Source of the DNA: Bombyx mori
Lineage: Eukaryota; Arthropoda; Insecta; Lepidoptera; Bombycidae
Length of the DNA stretch: 64,000 bases
Reading direction: 5' to 3'
Assembly: GCF_030269925.1 (NCBI RefSeq)
Contig: NC_085107.1
Location: forward strand, 18,664,001-18,728,000
Shown here one piece after another: positions 1-11,110 of this stretch. Within the stretch, counting starts at the first letter, position 1. Each line of letters begins with the position of its first letter. The position numbers and the translations under genes are program-made. A model generated the notes under the pieces. That model worked only from the letters and a program-made list of their open reading frames with translations, searched no databases and was not told the DNA's origin.

Positions 1-497
1 ACCTAATGCGTAGTTGCATAACAATTTTCAGCATCCAGGGTCATTTTACAGAGTATTGATGGAAGTGGGCGGTGCCTAAAAAATATGCGCGCGCACCAGA
101 GTCGAGAACTCGCGATGGAACTCTATCGATGGCCAAAGATTCCATCGGCTTCGTTTAAAATCAACCAAAAAGTGACCCCCTCAAAAACACAAAAAATTAT
201 ATAATAATCGAAATATACCGCAAGTTCATTAGAAAAAAAAATAACCCCAAAAAAAGAAAATGCTCTATATGTTAATTTCCTAATTTGCACATAAAAGTAA
301 TTGTGCTTTTAGTACACATGATGTCTTAAGGAGTTTAGCAAATTCACTAATATCAGCTTTAATAGCTATCGTGCGAATGTTATAAAATAAGTAATAACAG
401 CTTTATTTTCCCGGGCGACTGAATCAATGGAGGGAGGAGGGTTTCACGGCTGCGCGGAGAGTGGGGGAAACTGCGCATTTTTGTTTCACTCCTTGAC
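1..497. other. No gene seen; upstream flank of a promoter
   Basis: AT-rich DNA with a GC-richer patch at about 400-497 just before a TATA box. I see no open frame, repeat or RNA gene. The GC-richer patch may be proximal promoter sequence of the transcription start proposed near 529. Confidence 0.4.
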
Positions 498-726
498 TAT
501 AAATGCCTCAGACCGGGGCGAGGGGGCACACTTCCCCTTCAGAGTGCGCCGCGAGCAGGTCTAAACCGCTGAGCTCCTGCCGAACACTTCTGGTTCCAAG
601 CTCATCTAAGTGAATCAGTCTGTTGAAATAATTATATTAATTTTTTTTTTGTGTGTGATTCTACCAAAGGCATCAACCAGGGCGTCTAAGGCGTTGCAGC
701 CGATTGCTGATTCCGGACAGAACAAG
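498..726 (+). promoter_or_regulatory. TATA promoter and 5' non-coding exon ending in a splice donor
   Basis: A TATA box (TATAAAT, 498-504) puts a start near 529. The following roughly 200 bases contain no ATG and end at 726 in front of a strong donor (GTAAGTGA). This is the normal shape of an insect 5' UTR exon. The best acceptor I see downstream on the same strand is at 5345-5346, after a pyrimidine tract, which would give an intron of about 4.6 kb containing the minisatellite and a Bm1 SINE. The transcript could instead run to the gene at 6136. The promoter and donor are seen; the link to a particular downstream exon is inference. Confidence 0.5.
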
Positions 727-2394
727 TAAGTGATAATCACAATTTTGTGGTGATTTTAATGGAGCCCTTGGACTTTTATTTTATTTGGACGAGTCACATC
801 TCGAAATAAATTCAACTATTGGCTTCATTATTCGATGGCGTTGTGAAGTATTTATTTAGTTATTTGTGTTTTACGATTTTTAAATAATAAAAAAAGAAGT
901 TTAATATATATATTTTTAAATAACAATTTATTTACTCCACAACGTAAATATTTTAATTTTCAGTTTAAAGTTTTTATATATTTTGTGTCAGCTGGCGAGT
1001 GAAATATGCATGCAGTCTGCGGGCATCCAAGCGATTCTTTTCTCAGTGTTGTGCTTTGCATTTATATGTTCTAAATTGGCTCAAACAATTTCAATTTAAG
1101 AATACTAATTCTCTTTTATTTCTCTGATAGTTTTAACTTTAATCGGACTAGCAAAAAATAAATTGGAATTGGTTGATGATCTTTTTAAATGTGTTAAATC
1201 AGTGTACGTCATAGCTTCAATTTTTTTGTCGGCCTTACATGAATGTTTTTGCGATAATTATTTAGAGTTAAAATAAACTTCAGGAATTTTAAAATCCCGA
1301 GCTTACATTGATGTACGGCCTCAATTATTGCAGTGTGTTCCTGTTTTCTGTTAGCCCGCAACAAGCAGGCAGAATTTAAAAAAGAAAAAATATTACTCTT
1401 TTACAACACTTAAATTTTAGTGAATATTTCATGTTTGGAAAGTTCTTAATTAAAATTTGTATTGTTGCGGGCTTTCACAAACTACATTTCCCGTGATTCA
1501 TTTTTCCGCTCTACGCGTCGCTGAGTTCAAACTTACATTTCTTTTTTGTTATTTGATATTAGTAATAATCAACTTGCGTAATTTTCTATGGTTTCGAGCA
1601 AAGGCTTTTGTAATCATTCGTCTTTCAACAAAATCAGATGATATTAATGGTGAAATTACAATGCACAAAATTTATTAAAAATTTTAACAATGCCTGAGTA
1701 ACTCGATGCACATATACCGTAATTCCAAAAATATTGCACTCATTTCGTTACAACTTGTAAAATCAATCATGTATATAATACAGGCAATTTTGCTCTTGTT
1801 TTTTTTTTCTTATTGAATAATCAGTCTTGTAAATTCAGTACGTCATTCGTCATTTCCCTCACCCCACCGCTTTCATTCCGCCCCTTTCAAAGCCCCCGGC
1901 CCTCGCAACCAGCCTCCCTAACGCACACCACAACCTTTTAGTAAACTGCCTCTCCACCTCCCATCTATGTACATAATGTTGTGAACAACAGCGAACTCCC
2001 TGCCACCACCCACCCTGTTTTATTTTAAAATAGCTATTTATTCATGTACATACATATATACAGCAACTTACGACACCCCTAACCCCACCCACCCCACCCA
2101 CCCCACCAGGCTTATATCATAAACATAATTTATTTTGAAGGGCACTTCACAACACCTCTTGAACACCCCCCCCACTCATTTATTTTCAACAGCAACCTAG
2201 CACCCCTCCGCCTCCCATCCAACCTTATCTATTGTGAACAGCAATTCAATAGCCTCCTACCTCCACACAGCCAATCACCCATCCCCTCTACCAACTTATT
2301 TTTTTTCAAGAGTAACTCACCACCTCCTTTGCTTGGTATTCAAACATATTATGATTAGCAATTAATTTTCAATTTCTTACCTCGATGTCGTCCA
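727..2394. other. Probable intron sequence, no gene seen
   Basis: AT-rich up to about 1850, then C-rich and G-poor with runs of CCCACC (around 2080-2108) leading into the minisatellite. Short open frames here have no recognisable motifs. I read this as part of a large first intron. Confidence 0.35.
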
Positions 2395-4114
2395 TCCATC
2401 ATATACCGTATACTATACACCACATACTACATACCACATACCACATACCACATACCGCATACCGCATACCGCATACCACATACCACATACCACATACCAC
2501 ATACCACATACCACATACCACATACCACATACCACATACCACATACCACATACCACATACCACATACCACATACCACATACCACATACCACATACCACAT
2601 ACCACATACCACATACCACATACCACATACCACATACCACATACCACATACCACATACCTCATACCTCATACCTCATACCTCATACCTCATACCTCATAC
2701 CTCATACCTCATACCTCATACCTCATACCTCATACCTCATACCTCATACCTCATACCTCATACTTCATACCTCATACCTCATACCTCATACCTCATACCT
2801 CATACCTCATACCTCATACCTCATACCTCATACCTCATACCTCATACCTCATACCTCATACCTCATACCTCATACCTCATACCTCATACCTCATACCTCA
2901 TACCTCATACCTCATACCTCATACCTCATACCTCATACCTCATACCTCATACCTCATACCTCATACCTCATACCTCATACCTCATACCTCATACCTCATA
3001 CCTCATACCTCATACCTCATACCTCATACCTCATACCTCATACCTCATACCTCATACCTCATACCTCATACCTCATACCTCATACCTCATACCTCATACC
3101 TCATACCTCATACCTCATACCACATACCACATACCTCATACCACATACCACATACCACATACCACATACCAAATACCACATACCACTTACCACGTACCAC
3201 TTACCACTTACCACGTACCACATACCACTTACCACGTACCACTTACCACGTACCACATACCACACACCACACACCACACACCACACACCACACACCACAC
3301 ACCACACACCACACACCACACACCACACACCACACACCACATACCACATACCAAATACCACATACCACATACCACATACCACATACCACTTACCACGTAC
3401 CACGTACCACATACCACATACCACATACCACATACCACATACCACATACCACATACCACATACCACATACCACATACCACATACCTCATACCTCATACCT
3501 CATACCTCATACCTCATACCTCATACCTCATACCTCATACCTCATACCTCATACCTCATACCTCATACCTCATACCTCATACCTCATACCTCATACCTCA
3601 TACCTCATACCTCATACCTCATACCTCATACCTCATACCTCATACCTCATACCTCATACCTCATACCTCATACCTCATACCACATACCACATACCTCATA
3701 CCACATACCACATACCACATACCTCATACCTCATACCACATACCACATACCTCATACCACATACCACATACCACATACCACATACCACATACCACATACC
3801 ACATACCACATACATCATACCTCATACAACATACCACATACCACATACCACACACCACACACCACACACCACACACCACATACCACACACCACACACCAC
3901 ACACCACACACCACACACCACACACCACACACCACACACCACACACCACACACCACATCCCACATACCACATACCACATACCACATACCACATACCACAT
4001 ACCATACACCATATACCTTATACCACATAACATATATACCATATACTATACACCATACACCATATACCTTATACCATATAACATACCATATAATATATAC
4101 CATATACTCTTTAA
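2395..4114. repeat. 7-bp minisatellite (CATACCA and variants)
   Basis: About 1.7 kb of tandem 7-mers. The variants lie in blocks: CATACCA (about 2410-2655), CATACCT (2656-3118), mixed CATACCA/CTTACCA/CGTACCA/CACACCA (3119-3480), CATACCT again (3481-3680), then mixed and CACACCA-rich sequence. The edges decay into TATACCATATAC-like sequence by about 4000-4114. Because 7 is not a multiple of 3, every frame repeats each 21 bases, and the lack of stop-forming heptamers leaves long open frames on both strands. These frames are artefacts, not genes. The plus strand is nearly G-free over the whole array. Confidence 0.95.
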
Positions 4115-4671
4115 TATAATCCTCCTGCCCTTGCACCAATAACAAACTCCACAACCACATACTTCACACACCCCTCACCCTTTCCCTAATAACTGGTAAC
4201 CCCTCTAATATATTTACTACGCACATACCCTGACCATTCTCTAATAATAGGGAGCCCCTTCTCCCCATTAAATAACATTTGAGAATCGGGTCTCGCGGCC
4301 GCTTATCGACGAGTGAGCTGAGAGTTCGTCCACATACTAATAAATGCAATAGTTGAAAGCTTACTCCTGAGTTAGCTTTTCACATAATGACTACATCGTC
4401 AATTAGCCTACTTTCCAATAGCTCTTATAGGCAAGCGCTCTAGGCATTCTTAATACTGTCATATAATATGCACAGCTTAATACTGCCATCAAATTCTCAC
4501 TAAATTTCTAATCTATATCTCACTGTTCTCACTTTCTCTTTGGCAACTAATCACTTCTTATTCAGTACGAGGAATGAGATCTGAATAAAAACACATTTTA
4601 ATGCCTAAGTCAATTATTTTGTTGGTACTCGAACAGTGTAGAACATCGAGAAAACATTTCAGCTACAAATT
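4115..4671. other. No gene seen
   Basis: AT-rich spacer between the minisatellite and a Bm1 copy. No coding or repeat signal is recognised. Confidence 0.35.
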
Positions 4672-4917
4672 TTATGTTTTTTTTTTGCTTAGGTGGGTGG
4701 ACGAGCCAACAGCCCACGTGATATTAAGTGGTTACTGGAGCCCATGGACATCTACAACGCAAATGCGCCACCCACCTCGAGATATAAGTTCTAAGATCTC
4801 AGTATAGTTACAACGGCTGCCCCACCCTTCAAACCGAAACGCATTACTGCTTTAAGGCAGAAATAGGCAGGGCGGAGGTACCTACCCGCGTGGACTCACA
4901 AGAGGTCCTACCACCAT
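4672..4917 (-). mobile_element. Bm1: Bm1 SINE, 5'-truncated
   Basis: A diverged Bm1 copy. Read on the minus strand it runs from the GGTGGTAGGACCTC-type start to an A-rich tail, seen here as the T-run at 4678-4687. It is missing the tRNA-derived head that is present in the copy at 36665. Bm1 is the abundant silkworm SINE and is transcribed by RNA polymerase III. Confidence 0.9.
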
Positions 4918-5346
4918 GTTGCAAACTTTATTAATACATATTCCACCCTAAATACGCAATTTTATTTTGATTTTGGATTGAAAAAGTTTAAATTTCATTT
5001 TCCAATACGTAAGCATTCACAGCTTGCGATAGTGATGTGTTTCAAATATTAATTGCGCGCAATTACAACGCGGCTATATAATTTTGTTCTCCCAGGCATA
5101 ACTGAATATTGTCACTGCTTCAATAGAAATTTTTCAATAGTGAAAGTCAAACAATAAGTTTTTGCCTAAATGCCCAGTAAATTTGAACATTAAGCCCATT
5201 AAACTTGAATGAAAAAGTATTTTCTTATTATTACCTAAATATTACCTTCCTCTCCCTACATGCTTATATTTCCTGTTATTGTTTATTTTTTCCTAATAAC
5301 AATTAATAGAATTGTCTGATTCAAGATCATTTTTCCTTTTTTGCAG

Positions 5347-5760
5347 ACCTGCATCATGCACTTCATCCCGATCATGGAAAATTTAAATATCGTTGGTCAT
5401 AAAATAGACAGTACTTCATTTATTCAGCGCTTTTCTTTTTACACGTACATTTTCTCCTTATGGTTGTTAGTCATGACGTTTCGTATGTGGGTGTTGAATA
5501 TCCAAGCTTGACAGAGGGAGATGCGTTTTTATTTCGTTTTATACGTGGTCTACAATTCCATCAGTATTATATGCATCATACACCTGAATTATGTGTACGA
5601 CGTCACTATTTGTGTAACCCTGTTTTTGGTTTTGGATTCGATGTTTCTGCTACGATTTATGTTAGCTGTAATCGATAATACTATCCAAACTGTTAATCGA
5701 GCCCACAATGATTTCCACAGAGAAATGAGACATCTCCGAAATCATCATCATCGAAATTGA
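5347..5760 (+). CDS. Small multi-pass membrane protein exon interrupted by one in-frame TGA
   Basis: A pyrimidine tract and CAG acceptor end at 5346. An ATG follows at 5356 and opens a frame of 51 codons. TGA comes at 5509-5511, and the same frame then stays open for 82 more codons to a TGA at 5758-5760. Both halves are strongly hydrophobic: one membrane segment lies before the TGA and two after it, and the tail is His/Arg-rich. The stop is followed by C (TGAC), the context most often linked to stop readthrough in insects. The product may therefore be a 51-residue peptide, a roughly 134-residue readthrough protein, a fragment starting at the ATG at 5521, or a pseudogene. I recognise no family. 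The acceptor and frames are seen; function is unknown. Confidence 0.4.
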
Positions 5761-6135
5761 AATATCAAATAATCATTTAAAGTACTTTTAAGAATTAGAA
5801 TTAAGTACATAACCATGTTTTGATTTGAGCTATAATATGGATGAGCTCTTTGATGATCCCAGAGATAAAATAGAAATGCAGCAAAATAAAAGAACAAGCA
5901 AGATTCAACGATAACTGACTTCAACATCACACAAATGGAAAAAACTAAAATCTAAAATTATAAACTCAAATTAGAACAATGCTCGTGATATGTATAAGTA
6001 GTTTTTGAAATATAATATAGGACAATACATACGTATACAAAATATTTGAACTATATTTTGGAGTATCATGGAGAAAAATGATTAGATTTATAAAGAAATG
6101 TACGAAAAAAATATGAAGTAGAGAAACATATCAAA

Positions 6136-9100
6136 ATGGCGGCAGATTACCACCACCCAGTCAGAAAGAAAGATCACTGCGTCCATTTTGCGGATGATTT
6201 ATGTGAAATTTTTTACTATGAAGACGAAATCGATTTACCCGACGAACCACGGCTTGTCTCCCCCACTCTCAACGTTACGAAACTAAAATGGATAATTTTC
6301 GCGATAATAACGGCTATACTGATCACGATCTCGGCTGTGTTGTATCTGGTAGTTACAAAGCCTCATCTGCAGGCACCACCTCCAGATGAACAACAAAGGC
6401 TTCTTCGGCAATTCAAAATGAACAGGACTGTAGATGATAATGAGCTTGCAAAAAAGCAATTTCGGGTAAAACCAAATTGTTTTTTTGCGTACTCTCTAAT
6501 AGGAGTACGCAAATTCAACAAAACAATTTGTCTTTACCCGAATAGTACTAGCATGATACCGGATAATAAAAATGCCGAGATCATTGACTTTCGATTGGAT
6601 CCACGGAAAGTGAGTTGGATTTTATTTTTCTAGTTAGTTTTTTTTTTATCTATTCGCTATGAGTAGTTTTTTGGGCTCTAAAAAAAGGAAGTTTCTTCTT
6701 TTTCTAACTCTCTCACTAACTCTTCAAACTCTTCTCAAGTCTTTTCGCTTGTTTTTCGCTTTTTCTGAGATTCATACTTAAGTTAAAACAATAAAGATTT
6801 CTCATTAAAAAAAAATGAAAACATTGGCTAATATTATTTTGTATGTTTTAGATAATGGCAAAACATCGAGCGGTGAGTATTATAGTTAATCCATTTTTTT
6901 ACTCACCATTATTTTTTCATTTCGAGTTGATGTGAAATTATTTGGAAAATATTTTTTTTATGGATGTCCTTATCAGTATTATTTATTGGCTTTAAAATTA
7001 TACTTATAGAATTACAATATTACATATAGAAAGAATTATAGAGACACTTCGAAAAATTACAAAAAAAAAACAGAACAATAGAAATACAGTAATATGACCT
7101 TGTATGCCTAAAATAGACAAGACTCACAGTGTCCTGTCTTAATTCCTATGCTAATTCCTGTTACTTTATGCCATGAAGCAATCACGCGATTGAGGTTGAG
7201 AAAGGACTTTTACTTCTAATTGTGAATACCTATGATGTAAATACATAATTCTAAAATCAGGATTTCAGTAATCAGCATATTTCCATAGCTCAAGTCTCTC
7301 TCTCTCTCTCTCTAAGGCCAGCATAAAACAATAGTTTTTTTTTCAATATTTACACATTAAATGAATGGTTTATACAACTCTCAAAAAATATTTCATTTGT
7401 TTCAGCTAAAAGTAAATTCGAAAGTTATACCCCCAACAGGACAGGTAAGAAAAGTGCCTCAATTATTTGTCACTTATGTAATTAATATACTTCTACGAGT
7501 ATATTCATCAGAAGCATTTTATCTATACTAATATTATAAAGAGGAAAGATTTGTTTGTTTGTTTGTATTGAATAGGCTCCGAAGCTACTGAACCGATTTA
7601 AAAAAATCTTTCACTGTTTGGAAGCTACACTATTCACGAGCGACATAGGCTATGATCTTTTTTGAAAAAAATTAGGGATTCTTACTAAAACTCCAATAAT
7701 GTAACCAAAGGTATAAAAAAATTACCTAAAATATTCTTTACATCGCGTGCCCTGTGAAAACTGTTGATGATAGAATAAAATAATGTACTACGACTTTGTA
7801 GAACATATTAATATTTACAAAAAGTGTCGCGACAGCGTATGTCTGCCTATTATAGTTACGCCGCAATAAGTGTTCTTTTATTTAAAAAAATAAAACAAAG
7901 TCAAATATCGTTGAAATTTTTGTTAAAGACCCGAGCGGAGCCGAAGCGGGCCGCTTGTTTTCAAATAAATCTAAAGTTAATCATCTATTTAGTTATTACA
8001 AGAATTAGCTTTATTACTTTATAGTCATTAGTTTCAAAAACTAAAACAACAATTTTATTTCTACCAGCCGGAAGCATTAAGCCATAAATTAGGAGTTCAA
8101 AGAGGTGCCTTTATAATAGAACCGATTGAATTCAACAAATTGGTATGTATTATAATTTAACTGTTTGTAATGTTACATTTTACGAAAAACGAATAATATA
8201 ATCATCTCTTTCTGATGACAGGACCCAGAGATGAAAGACATTGAAATGTTTGATACATGGGAAAATTTGTTAGCGGCTATACTTCGTGTACGTAAGACGT
8301 TAATTCAAAATTATTGTGTTTTTATGAAGACAAAATGCTTATTAAGTTTATTTTGTTATAGGGCTTAGAAGCATTTAATACCACAGAAGAATTTGAAGCC
8401 GATGAGGCATCGAGAAAGGCACAGCCTTTCAAAAGAACGGTAAACTAGATACTTGCTTTTAAAATCAGACCGATACCTCGATGGCTTTATTGTGATTATT
8501 AACCAATATCAAATTATAATATCCTTTAATAACAGAGTTCAGGCGCCTTACACGAAACAGTGGCATTCAAAGTCAATAGAATCTTAGAAAAGACGATGGC
8601 AGATAGTGCTTGGGTAAGTTACAGATGAAGCTATATCTCTTTGATTAAATTATGGGTATTATCTATGGGAGGGGCTGGCACCAGTGACAAAAAAAAACAC
8701 CTAACGCATTATTTAAACTAAACACGATTTGTCGAATTTGTAGTGGATACAAAAACGTATTTTTACGAAGGACAAACAGAAAATCAATCGGCAACAAACA
8801 AAATGATGTGAATGTAGCATACTCATCATCAAATATTTATTATTGCGAGTCAATACCATGAAATAAAATAAGTAGAACAATTTTTTTATTATTTATATTT
8901 TGGCTGGGTTAGAGCATACAATCCACCACTTTGATAAATCCCATTTATTAGATGTTTAGTGCAATAAAAATAAAATAAAAAAACAACTACAATTAACAGG
9001 CTTCAATCGTCGTAGAAACAATATCACAGATCTATAACAGTGAAGAAAGTGAAGAAAGTGAAGAAATTACCAACAAAATGGCAGTAAAAGTATCGGTAAG

Positions 9101-10981
9101 TTCATACAATAAAACCTATATTTTCCATTTCGAATATACTTTGTACTTTACAACACTATAACTTAAATTATTGAACGTGTGTTAGCTATATCCTAGTATT
9201 TTTGAAATCATTTTTATTTTTATTGCTTAAATGGGTGGACGAGCTCACAGCCCACCTGGTGTTAAGTGGTTACTGGAGCCCATAGACATCTACAATGTAA
9301 ATGCACCACCCACCTTGAAATATAAGCTCTAAGGTCTCGGTATAGTTACAACGGCTACCCCACCCTTCAAACCGAAACGCATTACTGCTTCCCGGCAGAA
9401 ATAGGCGGGGTGGTGGTACCTCCCCGTGCGGACTCACAAGAGGTCCTACCGCCATAGAAGAGAAACTAATCCATTATAATAACAGGAACAACTGAAGATA
9501 GACATGCAGGGAACCAGTACTGAAGAAACATTTGAAGACGCTACGAAGATAACCATGGCTTCTAAAAGACAGGTAAGCTTAGACTAAGCAATATATTATT
9601 ATCATGGTCAGTTTGATTTGTGATCTAACTTTGGCTGGGACCACTAGGATATCGTTTATCGACTTGCTTTACTTATTCATTTAATAATAGGAATTAGAAG
9701 AACGAAGAACATCAGAGGCAGAAAACAGTGACGGCTTAGAAGAATTGAAAGCCTTAAACGATACGGTAAGTTTAACATGAATATTTTTGTTACACAGTTG
9801 GAAACATCCCTTTATTTTAATCTTATTACCCTTTTTATACTATTTGGGTGAAGTGTGGCCAGACTATTTTGCTGGAATTGCTGATGTCCACGAACAACAG
9901 TTTTACACTCAACATCAATTAGGCTATTGTGCCATTTACCTTCGAAGTCAATAATAATAAAGTAGTTAACAAAAATATCTACCTCTCTCTTTCATGTCAA
10001 TACGGACAAAAAGATGCCTTATTTTTATTTCTATTGGTTCCCTCAGCATAACCTACTAACTAAATAAAACCCACAGCTTATAAACTATCGATACTAATAA
10101 ATATTCTTCAGGGTACGTACTGATGGCTAGAGGAAAACTAAACGATCTCAACCCTAATAGCTTGAGATTGTAGTCCATATTTGAACTACGGCCGCCTAGG
10201 GGACTGAAGCTGAAACGAGAAATTATAAGTTACACTTTTCCAAACGCTACGTTCAAGTTCTGTGCAGTAAAAGTAATATGTTTTTTGTCGACGATACCGA
10301 TCGGCTGATTGCAAGCCTTTTCGTTAAAACACACGCATCCAACGCTCTCTTTCTCTGTTCCTTCAACAACTTACACTTAACTTACACAACAGTAAATCCC
10401 CGAATTATTGTATAAACTAACATTTTAATGTCCCTCAGGTAATCACCACTGATCCAACGAATGAAAATAGCACGGCAAAAGAAGAGTACAACATCACGCA
10501 ACGGTAAGTTTCAAAATATATTATTATACTGGTGGTAGGACCTCTTGTGAGTCCGCGCGGCTGGGTACCACCACCCTGCATATTTCTGCCGTGAAGCAGT
10601 AATGCGTTTCGGTTTGAAGGGTGGGGCAGCCGTTGTAACTATACTGAGATCTTAGAACTTATATCTCAAGGTGGGTGGCGCATTTACGATGTAGATGTCC
10701 ATGGGCTCCAGTAACCACTTAACACCAGGTGGGCTGTGAGCTCGTCCACCCATCTAAGCAATAAAAAAAAATTAAAATATAATACTAATCTACTTATCAA
10801 TGACCAAAATATAATGTAGTATATAACATATACGTGAATGATGTATAGATTTTTAAAGACAGCATTATGAAAACTAATTATAATTTAACAATTTTGGCAT
10901 AGTTTTTGAAATAAAAAATATTTTACAATAATGCGTTATTGAAACATCAATTTAATGATAGATTTTCTTTGTAGCAGGTAA
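6136..10981 (+). CDS. Unrecognised type II membrane protein gene built of symmetric micro-exons
   Basis: Twelve coding pieces can be joined by good GT/AG sites: 6136-6609, 6852-6872, 7406-7444, 8068-8142, 8222-8287, 8362-8439, 8536-8613, 9000-9095, 9486-9572, 9691-9765, 10439-10503, then a last exon starting at 10975 or 10978 with stop TAA at 10979-10981. The protein is about 385 residues. The first ten exons end in phase 0, and the nine after exon 1 are 21, 39, 75, 66, 78, 78, 96, 87 and 75 nt, so any of them can be skipped without a frameshift. Exon 1 encodes an acidic N-terminus, one membrane segment (residues about 52-74) with no cleavable signal, and three possible N-glycosylation sites (N96, N128, N136). 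This fits a type II topology with the micro-exon part outside the membrane. The rest is acidic and rich in E, T, S and K, with no known domain. The ATG at 6136 is the first in frame and sits in a good AAAATGG context. An upstream 5' UTR exon is likely. I do not recognise the family. Confidence 0.75.
6461..6542. repeat. Long imperfect hairpin inside coding exon 1
   Basis: An 82-base inverted repeat. The outer arms are TTCGGGTAAA and TTTACCCGAA, the middle arms AAATTGTTTT and AAAACAATTT, and the inner arms GCGTACTC and GAGTACGC around a short centre. It lies wholly in the open frame and encodes residues about 109-136, including two of the three possible glycosylation sites. Confidence 0.85.
7295..7313. 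repeat. (TC)n microsatellite in an intron
   Basis: About nine TC dinucleotides in the intron before the exon at 7406. A simple repeat only. Confidence 0.9.
7522..7957 (+). mobile_element. Non-autonomous Helitron (436 bp) in an intron
   Basis: Begins with TCTATACTAATATTATAAAG, a common lepidopteran Helitron 5' end. It ends with a GC-rich hairpin (ACCCGAGCGGAGCC / GAAGCGGGCC region) followed by CTTG where CTAG is expected. It sits between A and T, as Helitrons do, makes no target duplication and has no helicase gene. It lies in the intron between the exons at 7406 and 8068. Confidence 0.8.
9208..9455 (-). mobile_element. Bm1: Bm1 SINE, 5'-truncated, in an intron
   Basis: Plus-strand text starts with a T-rich tail complement and ATTGCTTAAATGGGTGG, and ends at CCTACCGCCAT. 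It lies in antisense orientation in the intron between the exons at 9000 and 9486. Confidence 0.92.
10529..10775 (+). mobile_element. Bm1: Bm1 SINE, 5'-truncated, in the last intron
   Basis: Starts at ACTGGTGGTAGGACC and ends with ATCTAAGCAATAAAAAAAAA. It lies 26 bases after the donor at 10503 and in sense with the micro-exon gene. Confidence 0.93.
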
Positions 10982-11104
10982 GATCCATCCAGTCCTGGGG
11001 GGTGATCGAGGTAAGTCTTAGGTAAGAACACGGCCGCTGATTTAAATTCATTTTAAAGAAGATACAATATCAATCAATTACGCTTTGAGAATTCAGTATG
11101 ACGT

Positions 11105-11110
11105 AATAAA
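11105..11110 (+). terminator. Candidate poly(A) signal of the micro-exon gene
   Basis: AATAAA about 124 bases after the stop codon at 10981. It is the first canonical signal downstream. The cleavage site cannot be seen. Confidence 0.35.

Noticed and set aside
2385..4142. 585-codon open frame (and several minus-strand frames) reading HIPHTTY-type repeats
   Set aside because: Produced by the 7-bp minisatellite. All frames are open because the heptamers contain no stop, and there is no start context or non-repeat coding flank.
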